Source: Halanaeroarchaeum sp051744605
Lineage (GTDB): Archaea; Halobacteriota; Halobacteria; Halobacteriales; Halobacteriaceae
DNA: 16,319 bases
NCBI GenBank assembly: GCA_051744605.1
Contig: JBNJDE010000046.1
Span: 1 to 16,319 of the forward strand
Direction: 5' to 3'
Under the pieces are notes generated by a model that made no database searches, had not been told where the DNA came from, and worked only from the letters and a program-made list of their open reading frames with translations. Numbering within the stretch: position 1 is the stretch's first letter; each line of letters opens with the position of its first letter. Of this stretch, positions 6,303 to 12,740 are shown piece by piece. Made by a program: the position numbers and the translations under genes.

Positions 6303-7732
6303 CGACGATCACCCCAGAGGGCTCGTGGGAGTTCCGCCAGTAGGTCGGAGGCGAGCAGGCCGAATCCGGTCTCCTCGACGACGGCGTCGCCCGCGGCCCC
6401 GTTCGCGAAGGCGCCGAGCGAGGCTGCCTCGACCGGCGAGAGCTGGGCCAGCAGCGCCGCGGTCGCCCCAGCGAGTACGTCCCCCGTCCCGCCGACCGTC
6501 ATCCCCGGATTGCCGGTGCGGTTGACTCGCGTCGTCTCGCCGTCGGAGACGACGTCGTACGCCCCCTTCACGAGGAGCGTGTGGCCGAGGTCGGCGGCGT
6601 ACTCCTCGACGAGGTCGGCGCGCGTCCCCCAGTCGTCCGCCGTCGGCCCTCCCATCTCGGCGAGTTCCCCCTGGTGGGGTGTGCAGACGAGCGTGGCGTT
6701 CGTTTCACCCTCGGGGACCGCCGAGAGGGCGTCCGCGTCGACGACTGCCCGGCCGTCGTATCGTTCGAGGAACGCCCCGACGGCGCGCACCGTGTCGCTC
6801 GCGTCGCCCAGCCCCGGACCGAGAACGACGACGTCCCGTCCCTCGGCACGTTCGAGGAGGTCGTCGACGTGCTGGGGGACGAGTCGAGTACCGACGATGG
6901 GTTCGACGATGAGGTCCTCGCTGTAGCCCTGTATCTCGTCGGCCACTGGTTCGGGCGCCGTGACGTATGCGAGGTCGGCGCCGGCACGGAGGGCTGCCTG
7001 TCCGGCCAGTGCCGGTGCCCCGGTGTACGGACCACCGCCGACGACCAGCACCCGGCCGAAATCACCCTTGTGACTGTCCCGAGGCCGTTCGAGGGCGAAT
7101 CGGTCGCCGGGGCCCACGAATCGCTCCGCGGCGTCGGGGATGCCGATGTCGGCGACGGTCACGCCCTCGCGCCCCTCGAGTCCCGGCTTCAGGTCGTGGA
7201 ACGTGACCACCCGATCGGCTTCGACGGCGATATCTCGAACCTCGCCGGTGTCGGCGTCCATGCCCGAGGGCACGTCGATCGAGACGATGGTGGCTCCACT
7301 CTCGTTGACGGCCTCGATGGCGCTCCGTTCGGGCTCTCGCGGTGCACCCGTAACGCCGGTGCCGAGGACGGCGTCGACGACGACGTCCGGCGACCCGAGG
7401 TCCAGCGCTGTCGAATCGCGCACTCGCCGCGTCGGTATCTCGGCCGCCTGGAGGGCGTCCCAGTTGGCCCGCGAGACGTCGCTCGCGATTCCCGTGGGTC
7501 GGCCCAACAGGTGTACCGCGACGTCGAACCCGGAGAGAAATCGGGCCGTCGCGAACCCATCGCCACCGTTGTTCCCACGTCCGGCGACGATGGCGACCGA
7601 TTCGCCCGGTGCTGCCATCTCCCGAACCGTTCGGGCGACGGCGTTGCCGGCCGACTCCATCAACTGCTCCTGGGCGACGCCGAGTGCCGTGGCGTTCCGG
7701 TCCACGGCCGCCATCCGGTCGCTCGTGATCAT
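6299..7732 (-). CDS. nnr: bifunctional NAD(P)H-hydrate epimerase / ADP-dependent NAD(P)H-hydrate dehydratase
   Basis: This enzyme repairs hydrated, inactive NADH and NADPH. The N-terminal YjeF_N domain, about 1-205, epimerises R-NAD(P)HX to the S form. It shows GRGNNGGDG at 51-59, the VDAVLGTG strand at about 119-126 and SIDVPSGMDADTG at about 151-163. The C-terminal ribokinase-like domain, about 215-477, dehydrates S-NAD(P)HX using ADP. It shows HKGDFGRVLVVGG at 221-233, VLGPGLG, VVDADALS, TPHQGE at 351-356 and NPGMTVGGTGD at 408-418. The 477-residue length fits a full two-domain enzyme. The ATG at 7732 lies about 28 nt from a minus-strand TATA-like element, and the gene heads an operon with moaC. 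Confidence 0.95.
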   Translation of the reverse strand: MITSDRMAAVDRNATALGVAQEQLMESAGNAVARTVREMAAPGESVAIVAGRGNNGGDGFATARFLSGFDVAVHLLGRPTGIASDVSRANWDALQAAEIPTRRVRDSTALDLGSPDVVVDAVLGTGVTGAPREPERSAIEAVNESGATIVSIDVPSGMDADTGEVRDIAVEADRVVTFHDLKPGLEGREGVTVADIGIPDAAERFVGPGDRFALERPRDSHKGDFGRVLVVGGGPYTGAPALAGQAALRAGADLAYVTAPEPVADEIQGYSEDLIVEPIVGTRLVPQHVDDLLERAEGRDVVVLGPGLGDASDTVRAVGAFLERYDGRAVVDADALSAVPEGETNATLVCTPHQGELAEMGGPTADDWGTRADLVEEYAADLGHTLLVKGAYDVVSDGETTRVNRTGNPGMTVGGTGDVLAGATAALLAQLSPVEAASLGAFANGAAGDAVVEETGFGLLASDLLAELPRALWGDRR

Positions 7733-7756
7733 GCCCGACCGTTCGCGGGGGCCAAT

Positions 7757-7765
7757 CGTAAAGGT
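7757..7765 (-). promoter_or_regulatory. TATA-like element of the nnr-moaC operon
   Basis: Read on the minus strand this is CCTTTACGA, centred about 28 nt upstream of the ATG at 7732. It is the only AT-rich patch in the 40-bp gap after the acylphosphatase stop. The spacing suggests that nnr-moaC is a separate, leaderless unit. Confidence 0.4.
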
Positions 7766-7772
7766 GGCGCGC

Positions 7773-8054
7773 TCACCGTCGGATCTCGAAGCTGTCGAGT
7801 TGCTCCGGCGACTCGAATTCGACTTCCACCGCGTCGACGGACGCGGCGGGACTCCCCTCGTAACACCACTCGACCATCGCTTCGACGCGGTCCTCGTCGC
7901 CTTCGAAGACAGCCTCGACGCGGCCGTCTGAGAGGTTTTGCACCCAGCCGGCCACGCCGCGCGCTCTCGCCTCGTCTCGAGTGTTCGCCCGGTAGTAGAC
8001 CCCCTGGACGGTGCCAGTGATGTACACGTGGGCTCTGGTTCGCTGGCCGCTCAT
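7773..8054 (-). CDS. acyP: acylphosphatase
   Basis: This 93-residue protein hydrolyses acyl phosphates such as carbamoyl- or 1,3-bisphosphoglycerate-type compounds. The catalytic Arg (R22) and Asn (N40) of the ferredoxin-like acylphosphatase fold are both present, in GTVQGVYYRANTRDEA and GWVQNLSDGRVEAVFEG. The commonest form of the first motif is GxVQGVxFR; here Tyr replaces Phe, a mild change. Length and the C-terminal strand (QLDSFEIRR) are normal. It lies between the glycosylase and the NAD(P)HX repair gene on the same strand, with gaps of about 40 bp and its own TATA-like element, so it may be transcribed alone. Confidence 0.96.
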   Translation of the reverse strand: MSGQRTRAHVYITGTVQGVYYRANTRDEARARGVAGWVQNLSDGRVEAVFEGDEDRVEAMVEWCYEGSPAASVDAVEVEFESPEQLDSFEIRR

Positions 8055-8076
8055 AGCGGTCAGTTGGCCGTCCAGT

Positions 8077-8087
8077 CACAAAATCCT
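8077..8087 (-). promoter_or_regulatory. TATA-like element of acyP
   Basis: On the minus strand this reads GAGGATTTTGT. It is centred about 28 nt upstream of the ATG at 8054, inside the 39-bp gap after the glycosylase stop. Confidence 0.4.
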
Positions 8088-8093
8088 CGGGCC

Positions 8094-8996
8094 TCAGACG
8101 GTGGCTTCGATGGCGTCGCGGTGGCGGAGGTAGTGGAACACGTAGGTCTGGGCGACCCCGGGGTATGGCCCCAACCTGTCTCGGATGGCTCGCGAGGTCG
8201 ACGCGTAATCGTCGCCCCGTACATCGGGGTAGTGCTCGTCGATGGCGGATCGGATCCAGGTATCCAGTGGAACCGGGTCCGGGTAGCCCAGCGAGAACAA
8301 CAATACGCAGTCGGCGACCTTCTCGCCCACTCCGACGTAGCCCGTCGTGGTGTCCCGGGCGTCCTCGTAGTCACGTCCTCTGATGTCGCTCGCCGTCAGT
8401 ACTCCCTCGGCGACCATCTCTGCCGTCGCGGTGACGTAGGGCGCCCGGTAGCCCAGTCCCAACTCGCGGAGTTCGGCCTCGGAGACGGCCGCCAGGTCGG
8501 CCGGTTCGGGGAACGCGTGAACGACCTCCTCGCCGATCCGATGGGCCGTCCCGTATCGCTCGGAGAGGGTCTGGACGAGCGCATGGATGCGCTCGACGCG
8601 CATCTGGGCCGAGAGGATGAACGAGACGAGCGTCGGGAAGAACGGCTCGTTCACGACGCGGAGGCCTGGAAATGCGGCCTTCGCCGTCCGCGTGAGCCCG
8701 TCGTCCGGAAGCCCCTCGATCGCCGTCGCCATCGCCTCGGTCACCCCCAGTCGATCCCGGAGCTCCTCGCTCGGGTCGGTGGGCGCACGCCATTCGAGAC
8801 CCGCGTCCGTCTGTCGAAGTGCGACACCGACCCCGTCGATCACGGTCCGGTACCAGGCGGCGTCACCGGCGGGGACGTTCGCCTCGTACATCCGGCCGTC
8901 CCGGCGCGTCCACAGGAAGGTCTGTCCGCTCTCCAGTGTCGCCTGGAGGTCGAAGGGGCCCGGCACCGCCGCGGTCGGTATCGTTCCCGTCTCCAT
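8094..8996 (-). CDS. OGG-type HhH-GPD DNA glycosylase
   Basis: This 300-residue base-excision repair enzyme resembles 8-oxoguanine DNA glycosylase/lyase. An OGG_N-like N-terminal domain contains FDLQATLESGQTFLWTRRDG. The helix-hairpin-helix and catalytic region reads GYVGVGEKVADCVLLFSLGY, in which K226 is the expected Schiff-base lysine. D245 in VPLDTWI is the conserved catalytic aspartate. In eukaryotic OGG1 the helix entering the catalytic domain has an Asn-rich loop (SSNNN); here the matching segment is FILSAQMRVERI, which is closer to AlkA-type enzymes. Base specificity is therefore uncertain between 8-oxoG and alkylated purines. A TTG at 9044 would add 16 residues, but the ATG at 8996 fits the shared promoter better. 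Confidence 0.9.
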   Translation of the reverse strand: METGTIPTAAVPGPFDLQATLESGQTFLWTRRDGRMYEANVPAGDAAWYRTVIDGVGVALRQTDAGLEWRAPTDPSEELRDRLGVTEAMATAIEGLPDDGLTRTAKAAFPGLRVVNEPFFPTLVSFILSAQMRVERIHALVQTLSERYGTAHRIGEEVVHAFPEPADLAAVSEAELRELGLGYRAPYVTATAEMVAEGVLTASDIRGRDYEDARDTTTGYVGVGEKVADCVLLFSLGYPDPVPLDTWIRSAIDEHYPDVRGDDYASTSRAIRDRLGPYPGVAQTYVFHYLRHRDAIEATV

Positions 8997-9044
8997 CGAA
9001 CGGGTTTGGGGAGGGGAGGGGAGAAACGTGTCGGTCGGGGCCAA

Positions 9045-9058
9045 CCTATTTTTAATGG
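9045..9058. promoter_or_regulatory. shared AT-rich divergent promoter
   Basis: CTATTTTTAATG is the only AT-rich element between the divergent glycosylase gene (ATG at 8996, minus) and UPF0212 gene (ATG at 9083, plus). Rightward it is centred about 31 nt before the UPF0212 ATG, giving a nearly leaderless mRNA. Leftward it would give a leader of roughly 25-30 nt. It may serve as the TATA box in both directions. Confidence 0.5.
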
Positions 9059-9082
9059 GGCCGCCAATAGTGTCACGTAACC

Positions 9083-9514
9083 ATGGATTGTAGGGTCGTC
9101 GTCGAGGCGGCGGTACCGGTGTACGACGTCGAATCGTCGGACGAGGCGGTGCGCATCGCCATCTCCAAGACGGGCGATATGCTGAACCCGGACCTGAACT
9201 ACGTGGAGATCAACATGGGCGAACGGCACTGTCCCCACTGCGGCGAAGCACTCGAGCCCGCCTTCGTGGCCGCCGACGAGAGTCTCGTCGCCCTCGAACT
9301 CGAGATGACGGTGTTCAACGTGGAACGTGAGGAGCACGCCTCGCGCATCGCTCGCAAGGAGATCGGCCAGCGCCTCGAGAACATCCCCCTCGAGGTCCTG
9401 GAGGTCGAAGTCATCGAAGAAGAAAACGACGAGGCGGCGGACGGTGGCGGGGCGGACGAAGAGACGGAAGACGACGGCGTCCTCCCCGAGTTCGACGAAC
9501 TGATGGAGGGGTGA
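9083..9514 (+). CDS. UPF0212 / DUF555 family zinc-binding-type protein
   Basis: The 143-residue protein matches the archaeal UPF0212 (DUF555) family of unknown function. The opening MDCRVVVEAAVPVYDVESSDEAVRIAISK is typical, as is the NPDLNYVEINMG stretch leading to CPHCG at about 50-54. The two cysteines could bind zinc between two subunits or with other ligands. The later segment EHASRIARKEIGQRLENIPL is helical. The last 35 residues are almost all acidic or Gly, then end FDELMEG. The gene stands alone, divergent from the glycosylase. No function can be assigned from the sequence. Confidence 0.88.
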   Translation: MDCRVVVEAAVPVYDVESSDEAVRIAISKTGDMLNPDLNYVEINMGERHCPHCGEALEPAFVAADESLVALELEMTVFNVEREEHASRIARKEIGQRLENIPLEVLEVEVIEEENDEAADGGGADEETEDDGVLPEFDELMEG

Positions 9515-9683
9515 GATCACAGGCCGGTTTCGCCGGCGCTTCCTCGAATCGCCGACCCTCGACCAGACGGTTTTCGTCGGCTGTGTTGTATCGGCGTAGC
9601 ACGACTGCAGTGGCGACTTGGCCCTGCGTGGCGGCCGCTGGACGGGAGATGATCGGTGACGGTCGAGACGTATCGGGTACGTA
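9515..9683. other. intergenic region with small hairpins, no gene seen
   Basis: This 169-bp gap lies between the convergent UPF0212 and UPF0058 genes. Nine bases after the UPF0212 stop there is a perfect hairpin, GCCGG (9523-9527) and CCGGC (9533-9537) with a 5-nt loop. A second weak one, GACG-GTTTT-CGTC, lies at 9566-9578. Either might act in termination. Open frames crossing the gap run antisense into UPF0058 or have no recognisable protein features. I see no RNA gene signature. Confidence 0.4.
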
Positions 9684-9923
9684 TCAGTCGGCGCTGGGGG
9701 TGACGGTCTCGGTCCGTTCGACGCCGTCGAAGGCACCAGTGATTCCGTCAGCCAGCGCAAAAACAGCGGTTTTGTGGTCAGTTTTCGATTTGTGTATGGA
9801 CGTCGGTCGGACACCAAGAGAATCGTATTCGTCGAGATCGAGTTCTGCTGGTGTCGTTTCCTCGTAGTAATTTCCTACCTCTGCGAGGAGTCCATGAAGA
9901 TGGATAAGCTCCTGCTTCTTCAT
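9684..9923 (-). CDS. UPF0058 family small protein
   Basis: The 79-residue protein starts MKKQELIHLHGLLAEVGNYY, the conserved N terminus of the archaeal UPF0058 family, whose function is unknown. An amphipathic helix with Lys, Glu and two His is followed by YDSLGVRPTSIHKSKTDHKT and a second helix (AVFALADGITGAF). His and Asp residues could bind metal, but no motif is diagnostic. The frame continues 24 codons upstream, but that part lies over the promoter and is not family sequence, so the ATG at 9923 is used. Base composition here is visibly more AT-rich than in the neighbouring genes, which may mean more recent acquisition or weak codon selection. Confidence 0.85.
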   Translation of the reverse strand: MKKQELIHLHGLLAEVGNYYEETTPAELDLDEYDSLGVRPTSIHKSKTDHKTAVFALADGITGAFDGVERTETVTPSAD

Positions 9924-9947
9924 TGCAATCTGTCCTAGAGACTGCGG

Positions 9948-9961
9948 GGTTATAGTATTAT
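9948..9961 (-). promoter_or_regulatory. TATA-like element of the UPF0058 gene
   Basis: On the minus strand this reads ATAATACTATAACC, one of the best TATA-like matches in the window. It lies about 28-32 nt upstream of the ATG at 9923 and implies a leaderless transcript. Confidence 0.55.
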
Positions 9962-10061
9962 CCTGAGAGCCGTTAACACACTTTGTTTGGGGCAAATTCG
10001 GCGGATCGGGCGTCGTCGCACTCCATCGATGGGTCCCCCCGGTCCGGTCGACGCTGAAAGG

Positions 10062-10069
10062 CTTTTAGG
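10062..10069 (+). promoter_or_regulatory. TATA-like element of the aIF2-beta gene
   Basis: CTTTTAGG is centred about 26 nt before the ATG at 10092. It argues against the longer open frame beginning at 9987. Confidence 0.5.
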
Positions 10070-10091
10070 CGCGTACCTGCACACCGATGAT

Positions 10092-10490
10092 ATGGACTAC
10101 GACGAGCAACTCGAGCGGGCACTCGAGGATAAACCGGAAATCGCCGGCGAGGACGTCCGTTTCGACGTTCCGGACCCCGATGTCCGTCCTGAAGGGCACG
10201 TCACGGTCTACGAGAACTTCCAGGCCACCGTCGATACCGTCGGCCGCGAGGAGGAGCATCTGCTGAAGTTCCTCCAGGACGAACTCGGGACGAGTGCCCA
10301 GATCGACGAGCGTGGGCGGGCGCGGCTCACCGGTGAGTTCAACGAGCGTCGCATCCAGGCCGTTCTCGACGACTACGTCGACACCTACGTTCTCTGCCCC
10401 GAATGTGGTCTCCCCGACACGAAGCTGACGACGGAACACGGTGCGGAGATCCTCGAGTGCGATGCCTGTGGCGCCAGGTCGTCGGTCTGA
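10092..10490 (+). CDS. eif2b: translation initiation factor aIF2 subunit beta
   Basis: This is the beta subunit of the heterotrimeric factor that carries initiator Met-tRNA to the small ribosomal subunit. The 132-residue length matches archaeal aIF2-beta. An N-terminal helix (MDYDEQLERALEDKPEI) contacts the gamma subunit in known structures. The alpha-beta core contains HLLKFLQDELGTSAQIDERG and RARLTGEFNERRIQAVLDDY. The C-terminal zinc ribbon has C102-x2-C105 and C123-x2-C126 around GLPDTKL. The start follows a TATA-like element at leaderless distance. The stop is separated from the next ATG by one base, so the methyltransferase gene is surely on the same mRNA. Confidence 0.96.
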   Translation: MDYDEQLERALEDKPEIAGEDVRFDVPDPDVRPEGHVTVYENFQATVDTVGREEEHLLKFLQDELGTSAQIDERGRARLTGEFNERRIQAVLDDYVDTYVLCPECGLPDTKLTTEHGAEILECDACGARSSV

Positions 10491-10491
10491 A

Positions 10492-11112
10492 ATGCCACAT
10501 CCGATCTTCGGTGACCAGTATCGCGCCGCACGAACGTACCGGTACGTCGCGCGGTTCTACGATCGGCTTCGCCCCCTCTTCACCGGCTTCGCCTCGACCC
10601 GCGAGCGGTACTTCTCGAAGCTGCCACTGGCCGAGGACGACCGCATCCTCGACGTGGGCTGTGGCACCGGCGAGAGTATGCGACGGGTCGCCGGCGGGGA
10701 CCGCGAGGTCCACGGCGTCGACCTGAGTCCCCATCAGTTGCGATATGCGACGGAGAAACCGCTTCTCCAGGACGCGACGGTGGCGCTCGGGGATGCGGTG
10801 CGTCTCCCGTACCAGCGTAACACCTTCGACGTGGTCATGTCCATCGGCTCACTCCCCTACGTTTCCGACGTGGACGCGGCGCTGGCAGAAGCCCATCGGG
10901 TGACGCGACCGGGTGGGCGACTGTTCGTCGTCGGGCCACGGTATCCGAGAAATCCGATCGCTCGTCGGGTGGCCGACGCGCTGCTGCATTTCCTCGAGCC
11001 AGACGCGTTCACGGAGCGGTGTCGAACCGCTGGCTGGTCCGCCATCGAGACCGAGACCGTTCACATGGATTGGCTGGCGCGGGACGCGCTCGTCGTGACT
11101 GCCCGCGCCTGA
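10492..11112 (+). CDS. class I SAM-dependent methyltransferase
   Basis: The 206-residue protein has a Rossmann-type methyltransferase core. Motif I is DRILDVGCGTGES at about 50-62, and the acidic end of beta-2 is EVHGVDLSPHQL. The motif before beta-4 is LGDAVRLPYQRNTFDVVMSIGSLPYV, followed by HRVTRPGGRLFVVGP. This layout is typical of the UbiE/Methyltransf_11 group. The substrate cannot be read from the sequence. An N-terminal helical extension (IFGDQYRAARTYRYVARFYDRL) and the C-terminal FTERCRTAGWSAIETETV also fit small-molecule or lipid/quinone methyltransferases. It starts one base after the aIF2-beta stop and is therefore translationally coupled to it, though a role in translation is only a guess. 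Confidence 0.88.
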   Translation: MPHPIFGDQYRAARTYRYVARFYDRLRPLFTGFASTRERYFSKLPLAEDDRILDVGCGTGESMRRVAGGDREVHGVDLSPHQLRYATEKPLLQDATVALGDAVRLPYQRNTFDVVMSIGSLPYVSDVDAALAEAHRVTRPGGRLFVVGPRYPRNPIARRVADALLHFLEPDAFTERCRTAGWSAIETETVHMDWLARDALVVTARA

Positions 11113-11120
11113 TCCGCCGC

Positions 11121-11306
11121 TCACCCCTGGAGTTGTTTCAGGGTCTCCAGGTCGCGGTTCGTTCGGAGAAATTCGGACGTTCGACGGGTTGTATGACAGT
11201 TCGGACACTCGTAGTTGGCGTCCGGCGTGGGGAGGTCACTCGGAGTCGCCTCCCACGTTTTCGAACATTCTGGACAGGCTAATTGGACGAACGCCTCGTG
11301 CGCCAT
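11121..11306 (-). CDS. zinc-ribbon micro-protein
   Basis: This 61-residue protein has two knuckles, C11-P-E-C14 and C34-P-N-C37, separated by 19 residues. That spacing is typical of a single zinc-ribbon of rubredoxin-like geometry. The C-terminal RRTSEFLRTNRDLETLKQLQG should form an amphipathic helix. Such CPxC micro-proteins are common in haloarchaea and mostly uncharacterised; roles in RNA or protein binding are suggested for some. It lies 58 bp after the EF-1-beta gene on the same strand, with a TATA-like element in the gap, and is convergent with the methyltransferase gene with only 8 bp between stops. Confidence 0.85.
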   Translation of the reverse strand: MAHEAFVQLACPECSKTWEATPSDLPTPDANYECPNCHTTRRTSEFLRTNRDLETLKQLQG

Positions 11307-11329
11307 ACTGTTGAGTGCGACCTCGCGCG

Positions 11330-11340
11330 GGAAAAAGATT
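11330..11340 (-). promoter_or_regulatory. TATA-like element of the zinc-ribbon gene
   Basis: On the minus strand this reads AATCTTTTTCC. It is centred about 28 nt upstream of the ATG at 11306, in the gap after the EF-1-beta stop. Confidence 0.45.
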
Positions 11341-11364
11341 GCCGCCGGTACCCGCCCGGTCGGA

Positions 11365-11631
11365 TCAGATACGGCCGACTTCGACGACCGAGACGGACTC
11401 GACACCGTCGACGGTGCTGAATGCCTCTTCGACGGCCTCGGTGCCGCCGGCATCGTCCGGAACGATGACGGTGGGGAGCAACGCGACGAGGCCGAAGGCC
11501 ACGTCCTCCGTGTCGACCGAGTTGATCTTCGCTCCCTCGGGCAGGGAGGTCTCCAGTCGGTCGCGGAGTTCGTCGAGGTCCAGTTCGGGACTGTCCGGCA
11601 TCACCTTGATGACGGCGGCGACTTTCCCCAT
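11365..11631 (-). CDS. ef1b: translation elongation factor 1B (aEF-1-beta)
   Basis: This is the guanine nucleotide exchange factor that recharges aEF-1A with GTP after tRNA delivery. The 88-residue length and sequence match archaeal EF-1-beta: MGKVAAVIKVMPDSPELDLD, the EGAKINSVDTEDVAFGLVAL strand pair with the conserved DVAFGL, and the C-terminal VEEAFSTVDGVESVSVVEVG. It forms a ferredoxin-like fold. The ATG lies one base after the stop of the four-knuckle zinc protein, so both are made from one mRNA. Confidence 0.95.
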   Translation of the reverse strand: MGKVAAVIKVMPDSPELDLDELRDRLETSLPEGAKINSVDTEDVAFGLVALLPTVIVPDDAGGTEAVEEAFSTVDGVESVSVVEVGRI

Positions 11632-11632
11632 C

Positions 11633-11806
11633 TCAGGGCCCCCTGAATCCGCAGTCCGGGCATTCGTAGAGGTTGCTCTGTTTGCGACATTTCGCACAGC
11701 GGTAGATCTGCTGGCCACACTCGGGACACTTGAAGGTGGCCGCATTCGTGCCGGAGATATTGATCCCGCACGAGACGCACCGCCGCGCCTGCTGGGTCTT
11801 GCTCAT
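11633..11806 (-). CDS. four-CxxC zinc-finger micro-protein (HVO_2753-like)
   Basis: The 57-residue protein has four knuckles: C10-C13, C27-C30, C37-C40 and C49-C52, three of them followed by Gly or a basic residue. They are spaced to build two zinc sites. The pattern and the position directly upstream of EF-1-beta fit the family of Haloferax volcanii HVO_2753, a small zinc-finger protein reported to affect swarming and biofilm formation. The assignment is from memory of that family and not from a search. The stop and the EF-1-beta start are separated by one base, which points to a role near translation or to simple co-regulation. The ATG is fixed by a TATA box 28 nt upstream. Confidence 0.88.
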   Translation of the reverse strand: MSKTQQARRCVSCGINISGTNAATFKCPECGQQIYRCAKCRKQSNLYECPDCGFRGP

Positions 11807-11832
11807 CCTTACTACCATTTGCCGTCTGTGGC

Positions 11833-11841
11833 GGTTTAACC
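11833..11841 (-). promoter_or_regulatory. TATA element of the zinc-finger/EF-1-beta operon
   Basis: On the minus strand this reads CGGTTAAACC. It is about 28-30 nt upstream of the ATG at 11806. Confidence 0.5.
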
Positions 11842-11871
11842 GTTGTCTTTCGTCGCCCCGCTCGACGCGTA

Positions 11872-11880
11872 GGTTTAAAC
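11872..11880 (+). promoter_or_regulatory. TATA element of the nop5-fibrillarin operon
   Basis: GGTTTAAAC is centred about 27 nt before the ATG at 11904. It lies back to back with the minus-strand element at 11833-11841, so two translation-related operons diverge from a 97-bp region. Confidence 0.55.
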
Positions 11881-11903
11881 GCGAAGGCACGGAAATCGGA
11901 GGT

Positions 11904-12740
11904 ATGCAATCGCAGGGCTGGTTCCAGGACCTGGACCCAGACGACGTCGACGGCGCCGTGGCCAGCATTCGCGAGGGGTCGGCGCCGTCGCCCCGGGAGT
12001 GGCCGTCGGCGGCTGTCGCGGCCGGGTTCGTTCCGGACGAGTCGGCCTACTACGATCGGCTCCACGAGGCGACCGTCGAGGCGACCACCTCGCTGGTCGC
12101 GGAACGGGAACGAGCCGACGACCAGCAACTCATCCACGCCGTCCGGGCGATCGACGACCTGGCGGCGACGAGCAACGAGTTGACGGAGCGACTCGCCGAG
12201 TGGGCGGGCAGCTATTACGGGGAATCGGCGTCGGGGGCCGAGTACGCGGCGAGCGTTGCCGACCGCGAACCGGCGGATCCGGTGGAAGTGCGTATCGTCT
12301 CGCTGGCGAACCGCGTCACCGACCTCCAGGACGAGCGCGAGACGATCGACGCGTTCGTCCGCCGAGAGGCCCCGGCGGTCTGTCCCAACCTCTCGATGCT
12401 CGCCGGGCCGCTCCTCGCGGCACGACTGATCGCCCTCGCCGGCGGCCTCGAACAACTCGCGAAGAAACCGAGCGGGACCGTACAGGTCCTGGGCGCCGAG
12501 GACGCCCTGTTCGCTCACCTCAGGGGGCACGCGTCCTCTCCGAAACACGGCGTCATCTACACCCACGAGTACGTGCGTGGCACGACCCCGGAGCAGCGGG
12601 GGTCCGCAGCACGCGCGCTCGCGGGAAAGCTCGCCATCGCGGCCCGCATCGACCACTATTCGGGCGACCGCCGTCCCGGGTTGCAGGACGAACTCGACGA
12701 ACGGATGGCCCGGATCCGGAGCCGGGGGGCGGACGAATGA
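11904..12740 (+). CDS. nop5: Nop5 (Nop56/58-type) core protein of box C/D RNPs
   Basis: Nop5 scaffolds the archaeal box C/D ribonucleoprotein, bridging L7Ae-bound guide RNA and fibrillarin for 2'-O-methylation of rRNA and tRNA. The 278-residue protein has an N-terminal fibrillarin-binding region. A coiled-coil-type helical middle (about 55-155, including VRIVSLANRVTDLQDERETI) follows. The NOP domain lies at about 157-265 with CPNLSMLAGPLLAARLIALA, the hallmark GAEDALF at 197-203 and SSPKHGVIYTHEYV. It lacks the long charged Lys/Glu tail of thermophile homologues and is correspondingly shorter. Its stop overlaps the fibrillarin start (ATGA), the classical archaeal pairing. Confidence 0.94.
   Translation: MQSQGWFQDLDPDDVDGAVASIREGSAPSPREWPSAAVAAGFVPDESAYYDRLHEATVEATTSLVAERERADDQQLIHAVRAIDDLAATSNELTERLAEWAGSYYGESASGAEYAASVADREPADPVEVRIVSLANRVTDLQDERETIDAFVRREAPAVCPNLSMLAGPLLAARLIALAGGLEQLAKKPSGTVQVLGAEDALFAHLRGHASSPKHGVIYTHEYVRGTTPEQRGSAARALAGKLAIAARIDHYSGDRRPGLQDELDERMARIRSRGADE

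Noticed and set aside
6581..8020. 479-codon open frame on the plus strand
   Set aside because: It is antisense to the nnr and acyP genes, which have complete catalytic motifs. Its product has no recognisable domain.
7938..9080. 380-codon open frame on the plus strand
   Set aside because: It runs antisense through the acylphosphatase and DNA glycosylase genes and shows no domain pattern.
11999..12736. frame-shifted Arg/Gly-rich extension upstream of fibrillarin
   Set aside because: The frame is open from 11999, but real fibrillarin sequence starts at the ATG at 12737; the upstream part is the shifted frame of nop5.
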